Source of the DNA: an uncultured Hyphomonas sp.
GTDB lineage: Bacteria > Pseudomonadota > Alphaproteobacteria > Caulobacterales > Hyphomonadaceae
NCBI RefSeq assembly: GCF_963678875.1
Contig: NZ_OY787456.1
Location: 1,550,001 to 1,614,000, forward strand
Direction of reading: 5' to 3'
DNA length: 64,000 nt
A model generated the notes under the pieces. That model worked only from the letters and a program-made list of their open reading frames with translations, ran no database searches and was not told where the DNA came from. The first letter of the stretch is position 1, and each line of letters begins with the position of its first letter. This document shows, one piece after another, positions 39,232 through 47,591 of this stretch. Position numbers and translations under genes: made by a program.

Positions 39232-39927
39232 TCAGCGCGCCCCGCGGGACAGAAGAACGGCCGGCACAGTGCGCAGCATGATCATGATGTCGCCAATGAA
39301 GGTGCGGGTACGGGCGTATTTCACGTCCAGCTGCACACGTTCGTCATAGGTGGTGTTGCTGCGGCCTTCGACCTGCCACAGACCGGTCAGGCCAGGGCGG
39401 ACGGCGCAATAGTCGCGATAAAACTCACCATATTTGGCGATTTCGTTTTCGACGATCGGACGAGGACCAACCAGCGACATGTCACCCCGCAGGATATTCA
39501 CCAGCTGTGGCAGCTCGTCGATCGACGTTTTGCGGATGAAGTGGCCGAGCGGCGTGATGCGCGGATCATTGACGAATTTCTGTGTCTCTTCCCATTCGGC
39601 GCGAGCGGCAGGGTCCGTTGCCAGGATCTCCTGCAGGCGCTCATCGGCGTTTGCGACCATGGAGCGGAGCTTGAAGCAATTGAAGGTGCGTCCATTCCGT
39701 CCATAGCGCTTCTGGGCGTAGACGGCCCGGCCGCCATCCTGGAGGCGGATGAGGATGCCCACGACAAGAAGAAGCGGGAAGACAAAGACCAGCGCGACGC
39801 TCGCGATGACGATGTCCAGAAAACGTTTTACGCCGGTAACGGTCTCATATTCCGTGCGATCCAGTCGCGTGGAAGTGTATGCGGCCGTTTCCGCGTGGCG
39901 TGATTGATTAGTTAGTCTCAGACCCAT
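39232..39927 (-). CDS. ExoY-like undecaprenyl-phosphate sugar phosphotransferase
   Basis: A 231-residue bacterial sugar transferase (PF02397), short ExoY type with one N-terminal membrane helix (about 38-61) and no Wbap N-terminal domain. Signatures are KRFLDIVIASVALVFVFPL, YGRNGRTFNCFKLRSMV (about 95-111), KTSIDELPQLVNILRGDMSLVGPRP (about 139-163) and RPGLTGLWQVEGRS. It loads the first sugar phosphate on undecaprenyl phosphate to start the repeat unit. It is the downstream gene of the minus-strand block and has its own promoter region at 39928-40229. Confidence 0.92.
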   Translation of the reverse strand: MGLRLTNQSRHAETAAYTSTRLDRTEYETVTGVKRFLDIVIASVALVFVFPLLLVVGILIRLQDGGRAVYAQKRYGRNGRTFNCFKLRSMVANADERLQEILATDPAARAEWEETQKFVNDPRITPLGHFIRKTSIDELPQLVNILRGDMSLVGPRPIVENEIAKYGEFYRDYCAVRPGLTGLWQVEGRSNTTYDERVQLDVKYARTRTFIGDIMIMLRTVPAVLLSRGAR

Positions 39928-40229
39928 AACTGTCCCCGGAACTCTACCGTAAGGCGTAAGAAATCTTCCCGGAATTCCTCACGCCCCAGCCAACTGTCGT
40001 TAACTTTGAGAGCAAGGAAACCTTTATTTCATTTGGGGACGTTTGCAATCTGTATACCGGCATTTGGCCAAATATTTAGGGTGTTTTCTCGAAATTCGCC
40101 TGCTAGGGGAAGTATATTTCAAGTAATCGGGGCCATATGAGCATTTATTAACCATCGTACCTCGATTCGAGGTGCTTTGAGAGATTCGCTTGTGCCAGGA
40201 CGGGTCACCGGCGTGCCATTTCAAAACGA
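39928..40229. other. Intergenic region upstream of the ExoY-like gene
   Basis: No gene. The segment is AT-rich for this genome and must carry the minus-strand promoter of the sugar transferase. It holds a perfect 15-base palindrome at 40159-40173 (ACCTCGA-T-TCGAGGT), listed separately. It begins just downstream of the ExoF-like terminator. Confidence 0.6.
40159..40173. promoter_or_regulatory. Palindrome ACCTCGATTCGAGGT
   Basis: Two perfect 7-base arms around one T, 232 bases upstream of the ExoY-like start codon. The odd centre and short length fit an operator bound by a small dimeric repressor better than a terminator. No T tract follows. Its target is probably the ExoY-like gene. Confidence 0.4.
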
Positions 40230-40263
40230 AAAAAAGCGGCAGAGCTTTTGGGCTCTGCCGCTT
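40230..40263 (-). terminator. Rho-independent terminator after the ExoF-like gene
   Basis: AAGCGGCAGAGC (40234-40245) pairs with GCTCTGCCGCTT (40252-40263). On the minus strand the stem is followed by a T run of seven bases. It lies 28 bp after the polysaccharide export gene. Confidence 0.9.
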
Positions 40264-40291
40264 CGATTCGGGGAGTAATGCCGCCGTCTGA

Positions 40292-40882
40292 TCAGAAGTG
40301 ACGTTCCGCGATACGGATTGTGTCACCCGGCTGGACGACGGTTGAGGTCGTCAGCTCAATGGCTTGTTCGGCGTTCGAGCCCACGCTCTTGATGTACACG
40401 ACGTTCTTGCGCGCGCGGTATGTCCAGCCACCTGCGGCGGCCACCGCGTTCACGACAGTCAGTCCGGAATTGTAGGGGTATTCGCCGGGGCGGTTCACTT
40501 CGCCGAGGATATAATAGGGGCGATAATTGATGACCTCCGCGCTGACGCGCGGGTTGAGGACATAATCGCCGTCCAGCATCTCCACGATGCGGTTCTCAAG
40601 CTGAGGCGTGGTGAGGCCGAGTGCCTCGACCTGGCCGATGAGGGGCATGGAAATGGAGCCGGTACCGTCCACTTCGAATTGGCCGGACAGGTCCGGCTGG
40701 CCGAACACGGTAATCCGAAGCTGGTCGCCATTGCCAAGCGCGTAGGCGCCGACTGCCTGTTGTTGAACCACTTGCTCACCAGCGGCGGAACTCACCGCAG
40801 ATGGGGTCGTGGTTGCGCAAGCCGCAACGAACAGAAGCAGGCTGCCTAGAATTGCTGTGACGAGGGGGCGTAGGAAATTCAT
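40292..40882 (-). CDS. Polysaccharide export lipoprotein (ExoF/Wza-like)
   Basis: A 196-residue lipoprotein (MNFLRPLVTAILGSLLLFVAAC, Cys near residue 22). The poly-export domain follows: YALGNGDQLRITVFGQPDLSGQFEVDGTGSISMPLIGQV (about 48-86), then the SLBB-like unit YYILGEVNRPGEYPYNSGLTVVNAVAAAGGWT (about 123-154). It is shorter than Wza and lacks the C-terminal amphipathic helix that forms the outer-membrane pore; the outer-membrane barrel at 32325 may supply that part. Minus-strand, followed by its own terminator; the ExoY-like gene lies downstream of that. Confidence 0.88.
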   Translation of the reverse strand: MNFLRPLVTAILGSLLLFVAACATTTPSAVSSAAGEQVVQQQAVGAYALGNGDQLRITVFGQPDLSGQFEVDGTGSISMPLIGQVEALGLTTPQLENRIVEMLDGDYVLNPRVSAEVINYRPYYILGEVNRPGEYPYNSGLTVVNAVAAAGGWTYRARKNVVYIKSVGSNAEQAIELTTSTVVQPGDTIRIAERHF

Positions 40883-40941
40883 CGTCTCTTTGTCTCCCAG
40901 AATTGGTGTTCCTGCTGTGTAGCAAGACCTATTCCAGAGTT

Positions 40942-41859
40942 TCAGGTCGAGAGGAAGGAAACTTCGTCCCGGAAAAGGCGAACAGCTGAAAGTTTGCCGC
41001 TGATGAACGCGCCGGTGTCCAGGCCGATCCGGCGGTCGTCACGAAAGACCCCGTCTGTCGGCGTGTGCCCGTGCACCACAACCTGAGGGAACTGTTCTTC
41101 CGCTTCCAGGAATTCCTCGCGGATCCAGAGCATGTCCCGCACCGTCTGGTTTTCCAGGGTTTCACCGGGACGAAGGCCGGCGTGCACAAAAAGATAGTCG
41201 CCGGTTACATAGTAGTGCTGGAGGTTCTGGTAGAACTTCAGGTGCTGTTCGGGCAAGCGATTGCGGAATTCGGTCCAGACCTTGTCCCACGCCCGCTGGT
41301 AGGCCTGCATGGCATCATGGGATTGCATTGCGGCACGCGCGTTTTGCGGCGGCTGGAGGCCGTATGAGTAAAGCGTCTCGGCGCCGCCATACCGCACCCA
41401 TTGTTTGCCGAAATTGACGTCATTGAGAAACCGCAGCAGCGCTTCCTCGTGATTGCCCATCAGGAAAACACGTTCGAATGCCTTCATGCGATCGCTGAGC
41501 AGGAATTCGACCACGTCCTTGGACTGCAGGCCGCGATCAATATAATCTCCAAGAAAAACAAGGACTCTCTTGGTGCCGTCCGGCAAGGATTGCGAGTCTT
41601 CGTCGATCTGCTCAATCAGTTTTTCGAGAAGATCCCGTCTGCCGTGAACGTCACCGATCGCATAGACACATTGCCCGTCCGGCGCATGGGTTGTCCTGGT
41701 GATCTGTGCGGGCGCCTGTTCCTCTACCGGTTCTTCCACCTGCGGTGTTGAGTGGCCAGCGCCTCGGCGAATTCGCGCACGCAAAGACGTCGCTGAGCGG
41801 GTCAGGTTACTGATCCGTTGCAAGAAGCTTTGCCGGGTCTGATCGGTCATTTTACTCAT
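40942..41859 (-). CDS. PPP-family metallophosphoesterase
   Basis: A 305-residue protein phosphatase of the PPP type. All four metal-binding motifs are present: GDVHGR (about residue 69), GDYIDRG (about 104), GNHEE (about 136) and the HGH of VVVHGHTP (about 258), with VRYGGAETLYSYG between. About 50 basic N-terminal residues precede the catalytic domain. Family members remove phosphate from Ser/Thr and sometimes Tyr. No LMW tyrosine phosphatase (Wzb) is seen in the polysaccharide locus, so this enzyme could be the counter-partner of the ExoP-type kinase; this is inference. Confidence 0.85.
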   Translation of the reverse strand: MSKMTDQTRQSFLQRISNLTRSATSLRARIRRGAGHSTPQVEEPVEEQAPAQITRTTHAPDGQCVYAIGDVHGRRDLLEKLIEQIDEDSQSLPDGTKRVLVFLGDYIDRGLQSKDVVEFLLSDRMKAFERVFLMGNHEEALLRFLNDVNFGKQWVRYGGAETLYSYGLQPPQNARAAMQSHDAMQAYQRAWDKVWTEFRNRLPEQHLKFYQNLQHYYVTGDYLFVHAGLRPGETLENQTVRDMLWIREEFLEAEEQFPQVVVHGHTPTDGVFRDDRRIGLDTGAFISGKLSAVRLFRDEVSFLST

Positions 41860-41924
41860 CTGGGTGCAAGTATTAACGATTACTTATAACGCTTTCTGGT
41901 CCGAAACCAATCGGTACGGGAAAA

Positions 41925-42953
41925 TCAGGGGGCCGTTTCACTCAACGCTTCCTTTAAGAAGCCCACCGCCCAGCTCATGTGCATCGTGCCGGAAATCAGG
42001 CCCGCAAGGAGGCCGCAAGGAGATTGTTTCCAGGCGGCGACTGCAACCGATGCTGCAGTGAGAACGCCAGCATAGCCCAGCGGCAAGACAAGCGCAGGCG
42101 GGAAAATGGGTGAAGCGATCAGGCCGGCGGCACTGGCCAAGAGGGCGAGAATTGGCAGGGCCTGACGGATCTTCAGCCGTTGCCCATGCTTGCGGACATT
42201 GCGCGCCCGGCCTTTACCATAATTGAAGTATTGTTTCGAAAGGCGGCTCACCGATCCCCGCGGGATGTAGCGAATGCGGATGTCGGCATCGAGATAGATT
42301 TTGCCGCCTGCCTGCGCCACGCGTTCATCATATTCGGCGTCTTCATTGTGCGAGAACGTCTCGTCGTACCCGCCGACCTGCCGGTACATTCCGATATCGA
42401 AACCGGCGTGATGCCCATGGTCGACATAGCCGGAAACCTTGCCGCCGCGATGCACGGACCCGCCGGAGCCAAGCGGCGTGTCGACGATCCAGGCGTTGGC
42501 CCGCTCGAAGCAGGTGTCACCGACCGCATCCATCGGGATGACGACTGATGCAGCCGCCGTGGCTTCCAGCGTTCTGGCGACCGAGAGGATAAAGCCGGCA
42601 GGGTAAATTGAGTGCGCGTCACACCGCACGATATAGCGGGTGCCAGGTGCGCTGACGTCGGCGACGGCCAGGTTCATGGCCGCTGCCTGCAAACGCTTCG
42701 GGTTGTGAATGACCTGCAGGTTCGGGAATTCGGATTTCAGGCGCTCGACGATTTCGACTGTCCTGTCCGAGCTACCGCCATCGGCCACGACCAGAGGTAC
42801 TTCTCTCAACCGGGCATCGCCCGCCATCAAAGAGCGGATGCATGTTTCAATATGGCGCTCTTCGTTCAGCGTCGGAATGACAGCCAGAATCGAGGCCGGC
42901 GCCAGTTCAGGCGCTTGGTTTCTGTCGATTTCAGCCATTGCATGCGAACCCAT
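41925..42953 (-). CDS. ExoA-like family 2 glycosyltransferase
   Basis: About 342 residues from ATG 42953 (AGAGGT site upstream); the frame is open further upstream but without a site. SILAVIPTLNEERHIETCIRSLM (about 20-42), VVADGGSSDRTVEIV (about 55-69), YIVRCDAHSIYP (about 105) and FDIGMYRQVGGYDETFSHNEDAEYDERV (about 175-203) match ExoA of succinoglycan synthesis. The C-terminus has three hydrophobic segments (about 265-335), a membrane anchor also seen in ExoA. It would add a sugar to the lipid-linked unit. Minus strand, upstream of the phosphatase. Confidence 0.82.
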   Translation of the reverse strand: MGSHAMAEIDRNQAPELAPASILAVIPTLNEERHIETCIRSLMAGDARLREVPLVVADGGSSDRTVEIVERLKSEFPNLQVIHNPKRLQAAAMNLAVADVSAPGTRYIVRCDAHSIYPAGFILSVARTLEATAAASVVIPMDAVGDTCFERANAWIVDTPLGSGGSVHRGGKVSGYVDHGHHAGFDIGMYRQVGGYDETFSHNEDAEYDERVAQAGGKIYLDADIRIRYIPRGSVSRLSKQYFNYGKGRARNVRKHGQRLKIRQALPILALLASAAGLIASPIFPPALVLPLGYAGVLTAASVAVAAWKQSPCGLLAGLISGTMHMSWAVGFLKEALSETAP

Positions 42954-43102
42954 GGCGACCTCTGATGAGTGTTTTCTCCTGAGAAGGGAGCAAGTTCCAT
43001 TCCAGACAGGCGAGTGGTCTGCTTCCAGGCCATCCCTAACGTCAATCTTGCCGCGCTGGCTGAACCCCATATGGTGGTGAAAAACAGGAGGAATTGCGAA
43101 AC

Positions 43103-43393
43103 ATGATCGGCGTCGTAGCAAAATTGACTATCCAGCCAGGCAAAGAGGCGGATTTCGAAAAGACCGGCAAGGACCTGATGGCAAAAGTTAAGGCGAATGA
43201 GCCTGGCTGTCTGACCTATCAGCTCTACAAGTCCAAGAAAGAGCCGAACGTTTACATCTTCATGGAGCAATATGCTTCCGAAGAGGCGCTCAAGTCCCAC
43301 GGGCAGACTGAGTATTTCAAGGCTGCGGGCCCGGCGCTCGGCGCATGTCTCGCAGGCGCTCCTGACGTCCAGTATTTCGATATCGTCGAATAG
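43103..43393 (+). CDS. ABM-domain protein, putative quinol monooxygenase
   Basis: A 96-residue antibiotic-biosynthesis-monooxygenase fold. ATG at 43103 lies 11 bases after AGGAGG; the TTG at 43094 is too close to it. VVAKLTIQPGKEADFEKTGKDL, the turn EPGCLTYQLYKSKKEPNVYIFMEQYASEEALKSH (about 37-70) and the terminal DVQYFDIVE fit the dimeric ferredoxin-like barrel. Known members oxidise quinols without cofactor, many have no known role. The acyl-CoA dehydrogenase starts 13 bp downstream. Confidence 0.82.
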   Translation: MIGVVAKLTIQPGKEADFEKTGKDLMAKVKANEPGCLTYQLYKSKKEPNVYIFMEQYASEEALKSHGQTEYFKAAGPALGACLAGAPDVQYFDIVE

Positions 43394-43406
43394 GGGACGG
43401 GCGGCC

Positions 43407-44630
43407 ATGGATCTCTCGCTCTCGCCCGCCGACCTGAAATTCCAGAAAGAGGTGCGCGACTGGATTGACGTCAATTTTGACGCTGACCTGCGCGCCCGGA
43501 TGGCACTGTCCAAGAATGGCTATGTCGACAAGGCAAGCCAGGTGGCCTGGCAGAAGAAGCTGGCGTCCAAGGGCTGGATCGCGCCGAACTGGCCGAAGCA
43601 ATATGGCGGACCGGGCCTCTCGGCGACCGAGCGCTACATTCTGCATTCCGAACTGTCCGGCGCCGGCACGCCGAATGTCGCGCCGTTTGGCGTGTCCATG
43701 GTCGCGCCGGTTATCATGGCCTTTGGCAGCGAAGAGCAGAAGAAGAAGCACCTGCCGCCGATCCTCGCGTCTGACCTCTGGTGGTGCCAGGGGTATTCTG
43801 AACCGGGCTCGGGGTCCGATCTGGCCTCGCTGCAGATGAGTGCGGTCCGCGACGGCGATGATTATGTGCTGAATGGCTCCAAGATATGGACGACGCTGGC
43901 CCAGTGGGCCGACATGATCTTCTGCCTGGTACGCACCTCGAAAACAGGCAAGCCGCAGGAAGGGATCAGCTTTATCGTGTTCCCGATGACCTCGCCGGGT
44001 ATTACCATCCGGCCATTGCCGACGCTGGACGGCCCGGCTGAGGGTCAGCACGAGATCAACCAGGTCTTCTTCGAGAACGTCCGTGTGCCCATCAAGGATG
44101 CCCTCATCGGCGAGGAGAACAAGGGCTGGACCTATGCCAAGTACCTGCTGGAATTCGAGCGCGGCAACGCCTATGCGCCGGGGCTGCGCCACATGCTGCG
44201 CAAGGCCCGCAAGGTCGCCTCGAAGGAAATCGCCGGAGGGGCGCCGGTGATCAGCGATCCGGATTTTGCCCGCAAGCTGGCCCAGTTGGAGATCCGGATC
44301 GATATGCTGGACGCGACCGAGCGGCGGGTGCTGTCGTCCCTGTCGGCTGGTCAGAATGTCGGGCCGGAGAGCTCGATGCTGAAGTGTGCGGGGTCTGAAG
44401 CACAGCAGGCGATCACCGAACTGGCGCTTGAGGCAGCAGGGTTCTACGCCGCGCCGTTCGTGCAGGACACGATCGCCCTGCTGGAGGCTGGCGGCAATGA
44501 AACCTGTCCGACACCTCAGCACGACCTGGTCGCAGCGCCGAACTATTTCAATTATCGGAAAACCTCGATCTATGCCGGTTCCAATGAAGTCCAGCGGAAC
44601 ATCATGGCGAAGATGGTTCTGGGCCTCTGA
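43407..44630 (+). CDS. Acyl-CoA dehydrogenase
   Basis: A 407-residue acyl-CoA dehydrogenase, closely related in layout to the one at 25553: MDLSLSPADLKFQKEVRDW at the start, WWCQGYSEPGSGSDLAS (about 123-139), KIWTTLAQWADMIFCLVRTS, and the terminal KTSIYAGSNEVQRNIMAKMVLGL. The start at 43407 is the family N-terminus; the frame runs further up into the ABM gene. It is cotranscribed with the ABM protein and with a transporter ten bases downstream, suggesting uptake and oxidation of one substrate. Substrate unknown. Confidence 0.92.
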   Translation: MDLSLSPADLKFQKEVRDWIDVNFDADLRARMALSKNGYVDKASQVAWQKKLASKGWIAPNWPKQYGGPGLSATERYILHSELSGAGTPNVAPFGVSMVAPVIMAFGSEEQKKKHLPPILASDLWWCQGYSEPGSGSDLASLQMSAVRDGDDYVLNGSKIWTTLAQWADMIFCLVRTSKTGKPQEGISFIVFPMTSPGITIRPLPTLDGPAEGQHEINQVFFENVRVPIKDALIGEENKGWTYAKYLLEFERGNAYAPGLRHMLRKARKVASKEIAGGAPVISDPDFARKLAQLEIRIDMLDATERRVLSSLSAGQNVGPESSMLKCAGSEAQQAITELALEAAGFYAAPFVQDTIALLEAGGNETCPTPQHDLVAAPNYFNYRKTSIYAGSNEVQRNIMAKMVLGL

Positions 44631-44639
44631 TCGTTTGAC

Positions 44640-46094
44640 ATGACGGACGCTGTCGCCTCGAAGGCCTCCGGCCCGAGCCTGTCGACCCGGCTAGCCTTCG
44701 GGTTCGGCGGCGCGGCTGAGGGGATCAAGAACAACGGGTTCGAATACTTCCTGCTGTTCTTCTACAGCCAGATCCTCGGTGTGCCGGCGGCGATGGTGTT
44801 TCTGGCCCTGATGATCGCGCTGGTCGTCGATGCACTGTCCGACCCGATTGTCGGATACTGGTCCGACAATCTGCGCACCCGCATCGGCCGGCGCCACCCC
44901 TTCATGTATGCGGCATTGCTGCCGGTCGGGCTCACCTATTACCTCGCCTGGAACCCGCCGGAAGGCCTGTCACCCAACGGGTTGTTCATCTGGCTGCTGG
45001 TCCTGACAATCAGTGTGCGTCTGTCTTTCACAATGTACGAGGTGCCGAGTACAGCCCTCGTTCCCGAGCTGACACCCGAGTATGACGCCCGAACCAGCCT
45101 GATGTCATACCGCTACTTCTTCGGTTGGGTTGGCGGCCTGTCCATACAGATTTTCCTGCTGTTCTTCCTGCTGAAGCCGAGCGAGCAGAACCCGTCTGGA
45201 TATTTCCACATTCCGGGCTGGCATCTTTACGGACAGGTCGCTGCCGGGGTCATCCTGCTGGCCGCCGCCGTGTCGACTTTCGGAACGCACGCCCGAATTC
45301 CGTACCTGAAAGCGCCACCGCCGCAGCGAAACCTGACGCTCGGAAAAGTATTTTCGGAAATCTTCGAGACGATCTCGAACCCTTCCTTCCGGGCCTTGTT
45401 CCTGGCCACGCTGTTTGGTCTGTTGGCGTCGGGTGTTTCCGCATCGCTGAACCAATACATCAACGGGTATTTCTGGGGCTTCACGACAACCCAGACGGCG
45501 GGGCTCACCGTTGCCGTCTACATCTCTGCCGTGCTGGCCCTGATCATCGCGCCGATCGCTGGCCGGATGTTCGGGAAGAAGCGGGCGGCGCTGACGATTG
45601 GTGTCCTGGCTTTCACGATCGCGCCCGCGCCGGTCTTTGGCCGGCTGATCGGAATCATGCCGCCGAATGGCTCTGACGCACTCTACAATATCGTGCTGTC
45701 CATCACGATCTTCGATCTCGCGCTGATCATTGCGACGCAGATGCTGATGGGCTCGATGGTTGCCGATATCGTGGAAGACAGCGAGGTCCAGACGGGCCGC
45801 CGCTCGGAAGGCATCTTCTATGCGGGCATCAGCTTCATCCGGAAGCTGGCGCAGGCGTCTGGTGTCTTCGTAGCGACCCTCGTCCTGACTTTCGCTGGCA
45901 TCCAGGAAGGCGCGCAGCCTGACAAGGTAACGGACAGCTCGCTCACCTCGCTGGGCTGGGGCTATGCCGTCACACTGTTGGCAGCGTGGACGTTGATGAT
46001 GTTCTGCGTCAGCTTCTACCGGATCAGCCGGGAGTCACACGAAAGTAACCTTGCCGCCCTTGCTGAGCGGGAAGGCAAAGGCCCAACACTCTGA
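44640..46094 (+). CDS. GPH-family (MelB-like) MFS transporter
   Basis: A 484-residue permease with about twelve membrane helices of the glycoside-pentoside-hexuronide:cation symporter family. Diagnostic segments are the early D-x3-D-P motif in VVDALSDPIVGYWSDNLRTRIGRRHPFM (about 60-87), and YDARTSLMSYRYFFGWVGG (about 142-160). Members couple sugar or other small organic uptake to Na+ or H+. Here the acyl-CoA dehydrogenase ten bases upstream argues for a carboxylate-type rather than a sugar substrate, a pattern also known in steroid/lipid clusters; this is inference. Confidence 0.85.
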   Translation: MTDAVASKASGPSLSTRLAFGFGGAAEGIKNNGFEYFLLFFYSQILGVPAAMVFLALMIALVVDALSDPIVGYWSDNLRTRIGRRHPFMYAALLPVGLTYYLAWNPPEGLSPNGLFIWLLVLTISVRLSFTMYEVPSTALVPELTPEYDARTSLMSYRYFFGWVGGLSIQIFLLFFLLKPSEQNPSGYFHIPGWHLYGQVAAGVILLAAAVSTFGTHARIPYLKAPPPQRNLTLGKVFSEIFETISNPSFRALFLATLFGLLASGVSASLNQYINGYFWGFTTTQTAGLTVAVYISAVLALIIAPIAGRMFGKKRAALTIGVLAFTIAPAPVFGRLIGIMPPNGSDALYNIVLSITIFDLALIIATQMLMGSMVADIVEDSEVQTGRRSEGIFYAGISFIRKLAQASGVFVATLVLTFAGIQEGAQPDKVTDSSLTSLGWGYAVTLLAAWTLMMFCVSFYRISRESHESNLAALAEREGKGPTL

Positions 46095-46162
46095 AAACTC
46101 TCTCAGAATTGTCATGATAGAAAGAATTGCGTCCCCATTGGCGCCGCAATAGAGCCATACAC

Positions 46163-47584
46163 ATGATGCACGCTCTTCGCATGACAAGACATGTTTCAAA
46201 GTACCTGGCAGTGGCCGGGCTTTGTGTGGTGGCACTTCTGGTGCTGGCGATTTCCCCGCTGATGGCGAATGCCCAGCGATTGCCGGAGACGCGGTCGGAG
46301 ATCGAACTCACCTTCGCGCCTTTGGTGAAGGAAGTTTCGCCTGCCGTGGTGAACGTCTACACGCAGAAAACGGTGAAAACGGGCGTCACGCCGATGGAGA
46401 TGCTTCTCTATGGCCGTGCAGCCCCGCAAAGCCGCGTGCAGAATTCCCTGGGATCCGGCGTGATCGTCCGCGAGGACGGCGTCATCGTGACCAACAATCA
46501 CGTTGTAGAAGACGCGGATTCGTTCCGCGTGGTTTTGAGCGACCGGCGGGAGTATCCGGCAGAGCTCGTCCTGAATGATGAGCGGACCGATCTTGCCGTC
46601 CTGAAAATCGACACCGGTGGAGACAAGCTGCCTGTCTTGCCTTTTGCCGATACGCGCGAGGCGCAGGTCGGGGATCTTGTCATGGCAATCGGCAACCCGT
46701 TCGGCGTCGGCCAGACGGTTACCAGCGGCATTATCTCCGCGACGGCTCGTACCGATGTCGGCATTTCCGACTATTCCTTCTTTATCCAGACCGACGCGGC
46801 GGTGAACCCCGGCAACTCTGGCGGGGCGCTTGTGAACATGAAGGGCCAACTGGTCGGTGTGAACACGGCGATCTTTTCGCGTGGCGGCGGATCGAATGGC
46901 ATCGGCTTCGCCATCCCGTCGGAAATGGTCAAACGCGTCGTCGATGCGGCCATGAATGAAGGCACATTCGTGCGCCCATGGCTGGGCCTCGCGGCCCAAT
47001 CGGTCAGCTTCGACATGGCCAAGGCGCAAGGCCTTGCCCGTCCAATCGGCGTGATGGTCACGGAAGTGTATGATGGTGGTCCAGCCGACAAGGCAGGCCT
47101 GCGGCGGGGCGATCTCGTCACAGCCATCGATGGCCGCGAAGTGTATGATGAGAAGGGCCTCAAATTCCTGGCGGCGATCCGCAATCCCGGCGAGAAAGCG
47201 CAGCTCAATGTGCTGCGCGGCGGCCGCAACCAGGTGATCGGCGTCAAGGTTCAGCCACCCCCGGGCGCTACGGAGGCCGATATCGTGCTGCTGGAAGGCC
47301 AGGACGTGTTCAACGGCGCGCGCGTGGTCGAACTCTCTCCGCGCCTTGCAGAAGAGAACGGACTGGATCCCTTCCAGAAGGGTTCCGGCATCTACGTTTA
47401 TTCTGTTGCGCGTCGGTCCATAGCTCGCAACTATTTCCGTCCGGGCGATATCATCCGTTCCGTGAACGGCAAACAGACAAAGACGGTGAATGACCTGGAA
47501 ACGGTCCTGCGGGATTCGGGCCGCAGCTGGGAGATCGAACTGGATCGTAACGGGCGGACCATCCGCGGGACAGTCCGCCTCTAG
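46163..47584 (+). CDS. HtrA/DegP-type periplasmic serine protease
   Basis: About 473 residues from ATG 46163 (46166 or 46181 are possible). A signal peptide or anchor ends at NAQR. The trypsin-like domain has the catalytic His in NNHVV (about 113), Asp in RTDLAVLKI (about 143) and Ser in GNSGGALV (about 217). Two PDZ domains follow (about 272-365 and 385-473). It degrades or chaperones misfolded envelope proteins. In many alphaproteobacteria this gene precedes rarA and an rluC-like gene; here a minus-strand P450/TauD pair lies between them. Confidence 0.92.
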   Translation: MMHALRMTRHVSKYLAVAGLCVVALLVLAISPLMANAQRLPETRSEIELTFAPLVKEVSPAVVNVYTQKTVKTGVTPMEMLLYGRAAPQSRVQNSLGSGVIVREDGVIVTNNHVVEDADSFRVVLSDRREYPAELVLNDERTDLAVLKIDTGGDKLPVLPFADTREAQVGDLVMAIGNPFGVGQTVTSGIISATARTDVGISDYSFFIQTDAAVNPGNSGGALVNMKGQLVGVNTAIFSRGGGSNGIGFAIPSEMVKRVVDAAMNEGTFVRPWLGLAAQSVSFDMAKAQGLARPIGVMVTEVYDGGPADKAGLRRGDLVTAIDGREVYDEKGLKFLAAIRNPGEKAQLNVLRGGRNQVIGVKVQPPPGATEADIVLLEGQDVFNGARVVELSPRLAEENGLDPFQKGSGIYVYSVARRSIARNYFRPGDIIRSVNGKQTKTVNDLETVLRDSGRSWEIELDRNGRTIRGTVRL

Positions 47585-47591
47585 GCGAGGA

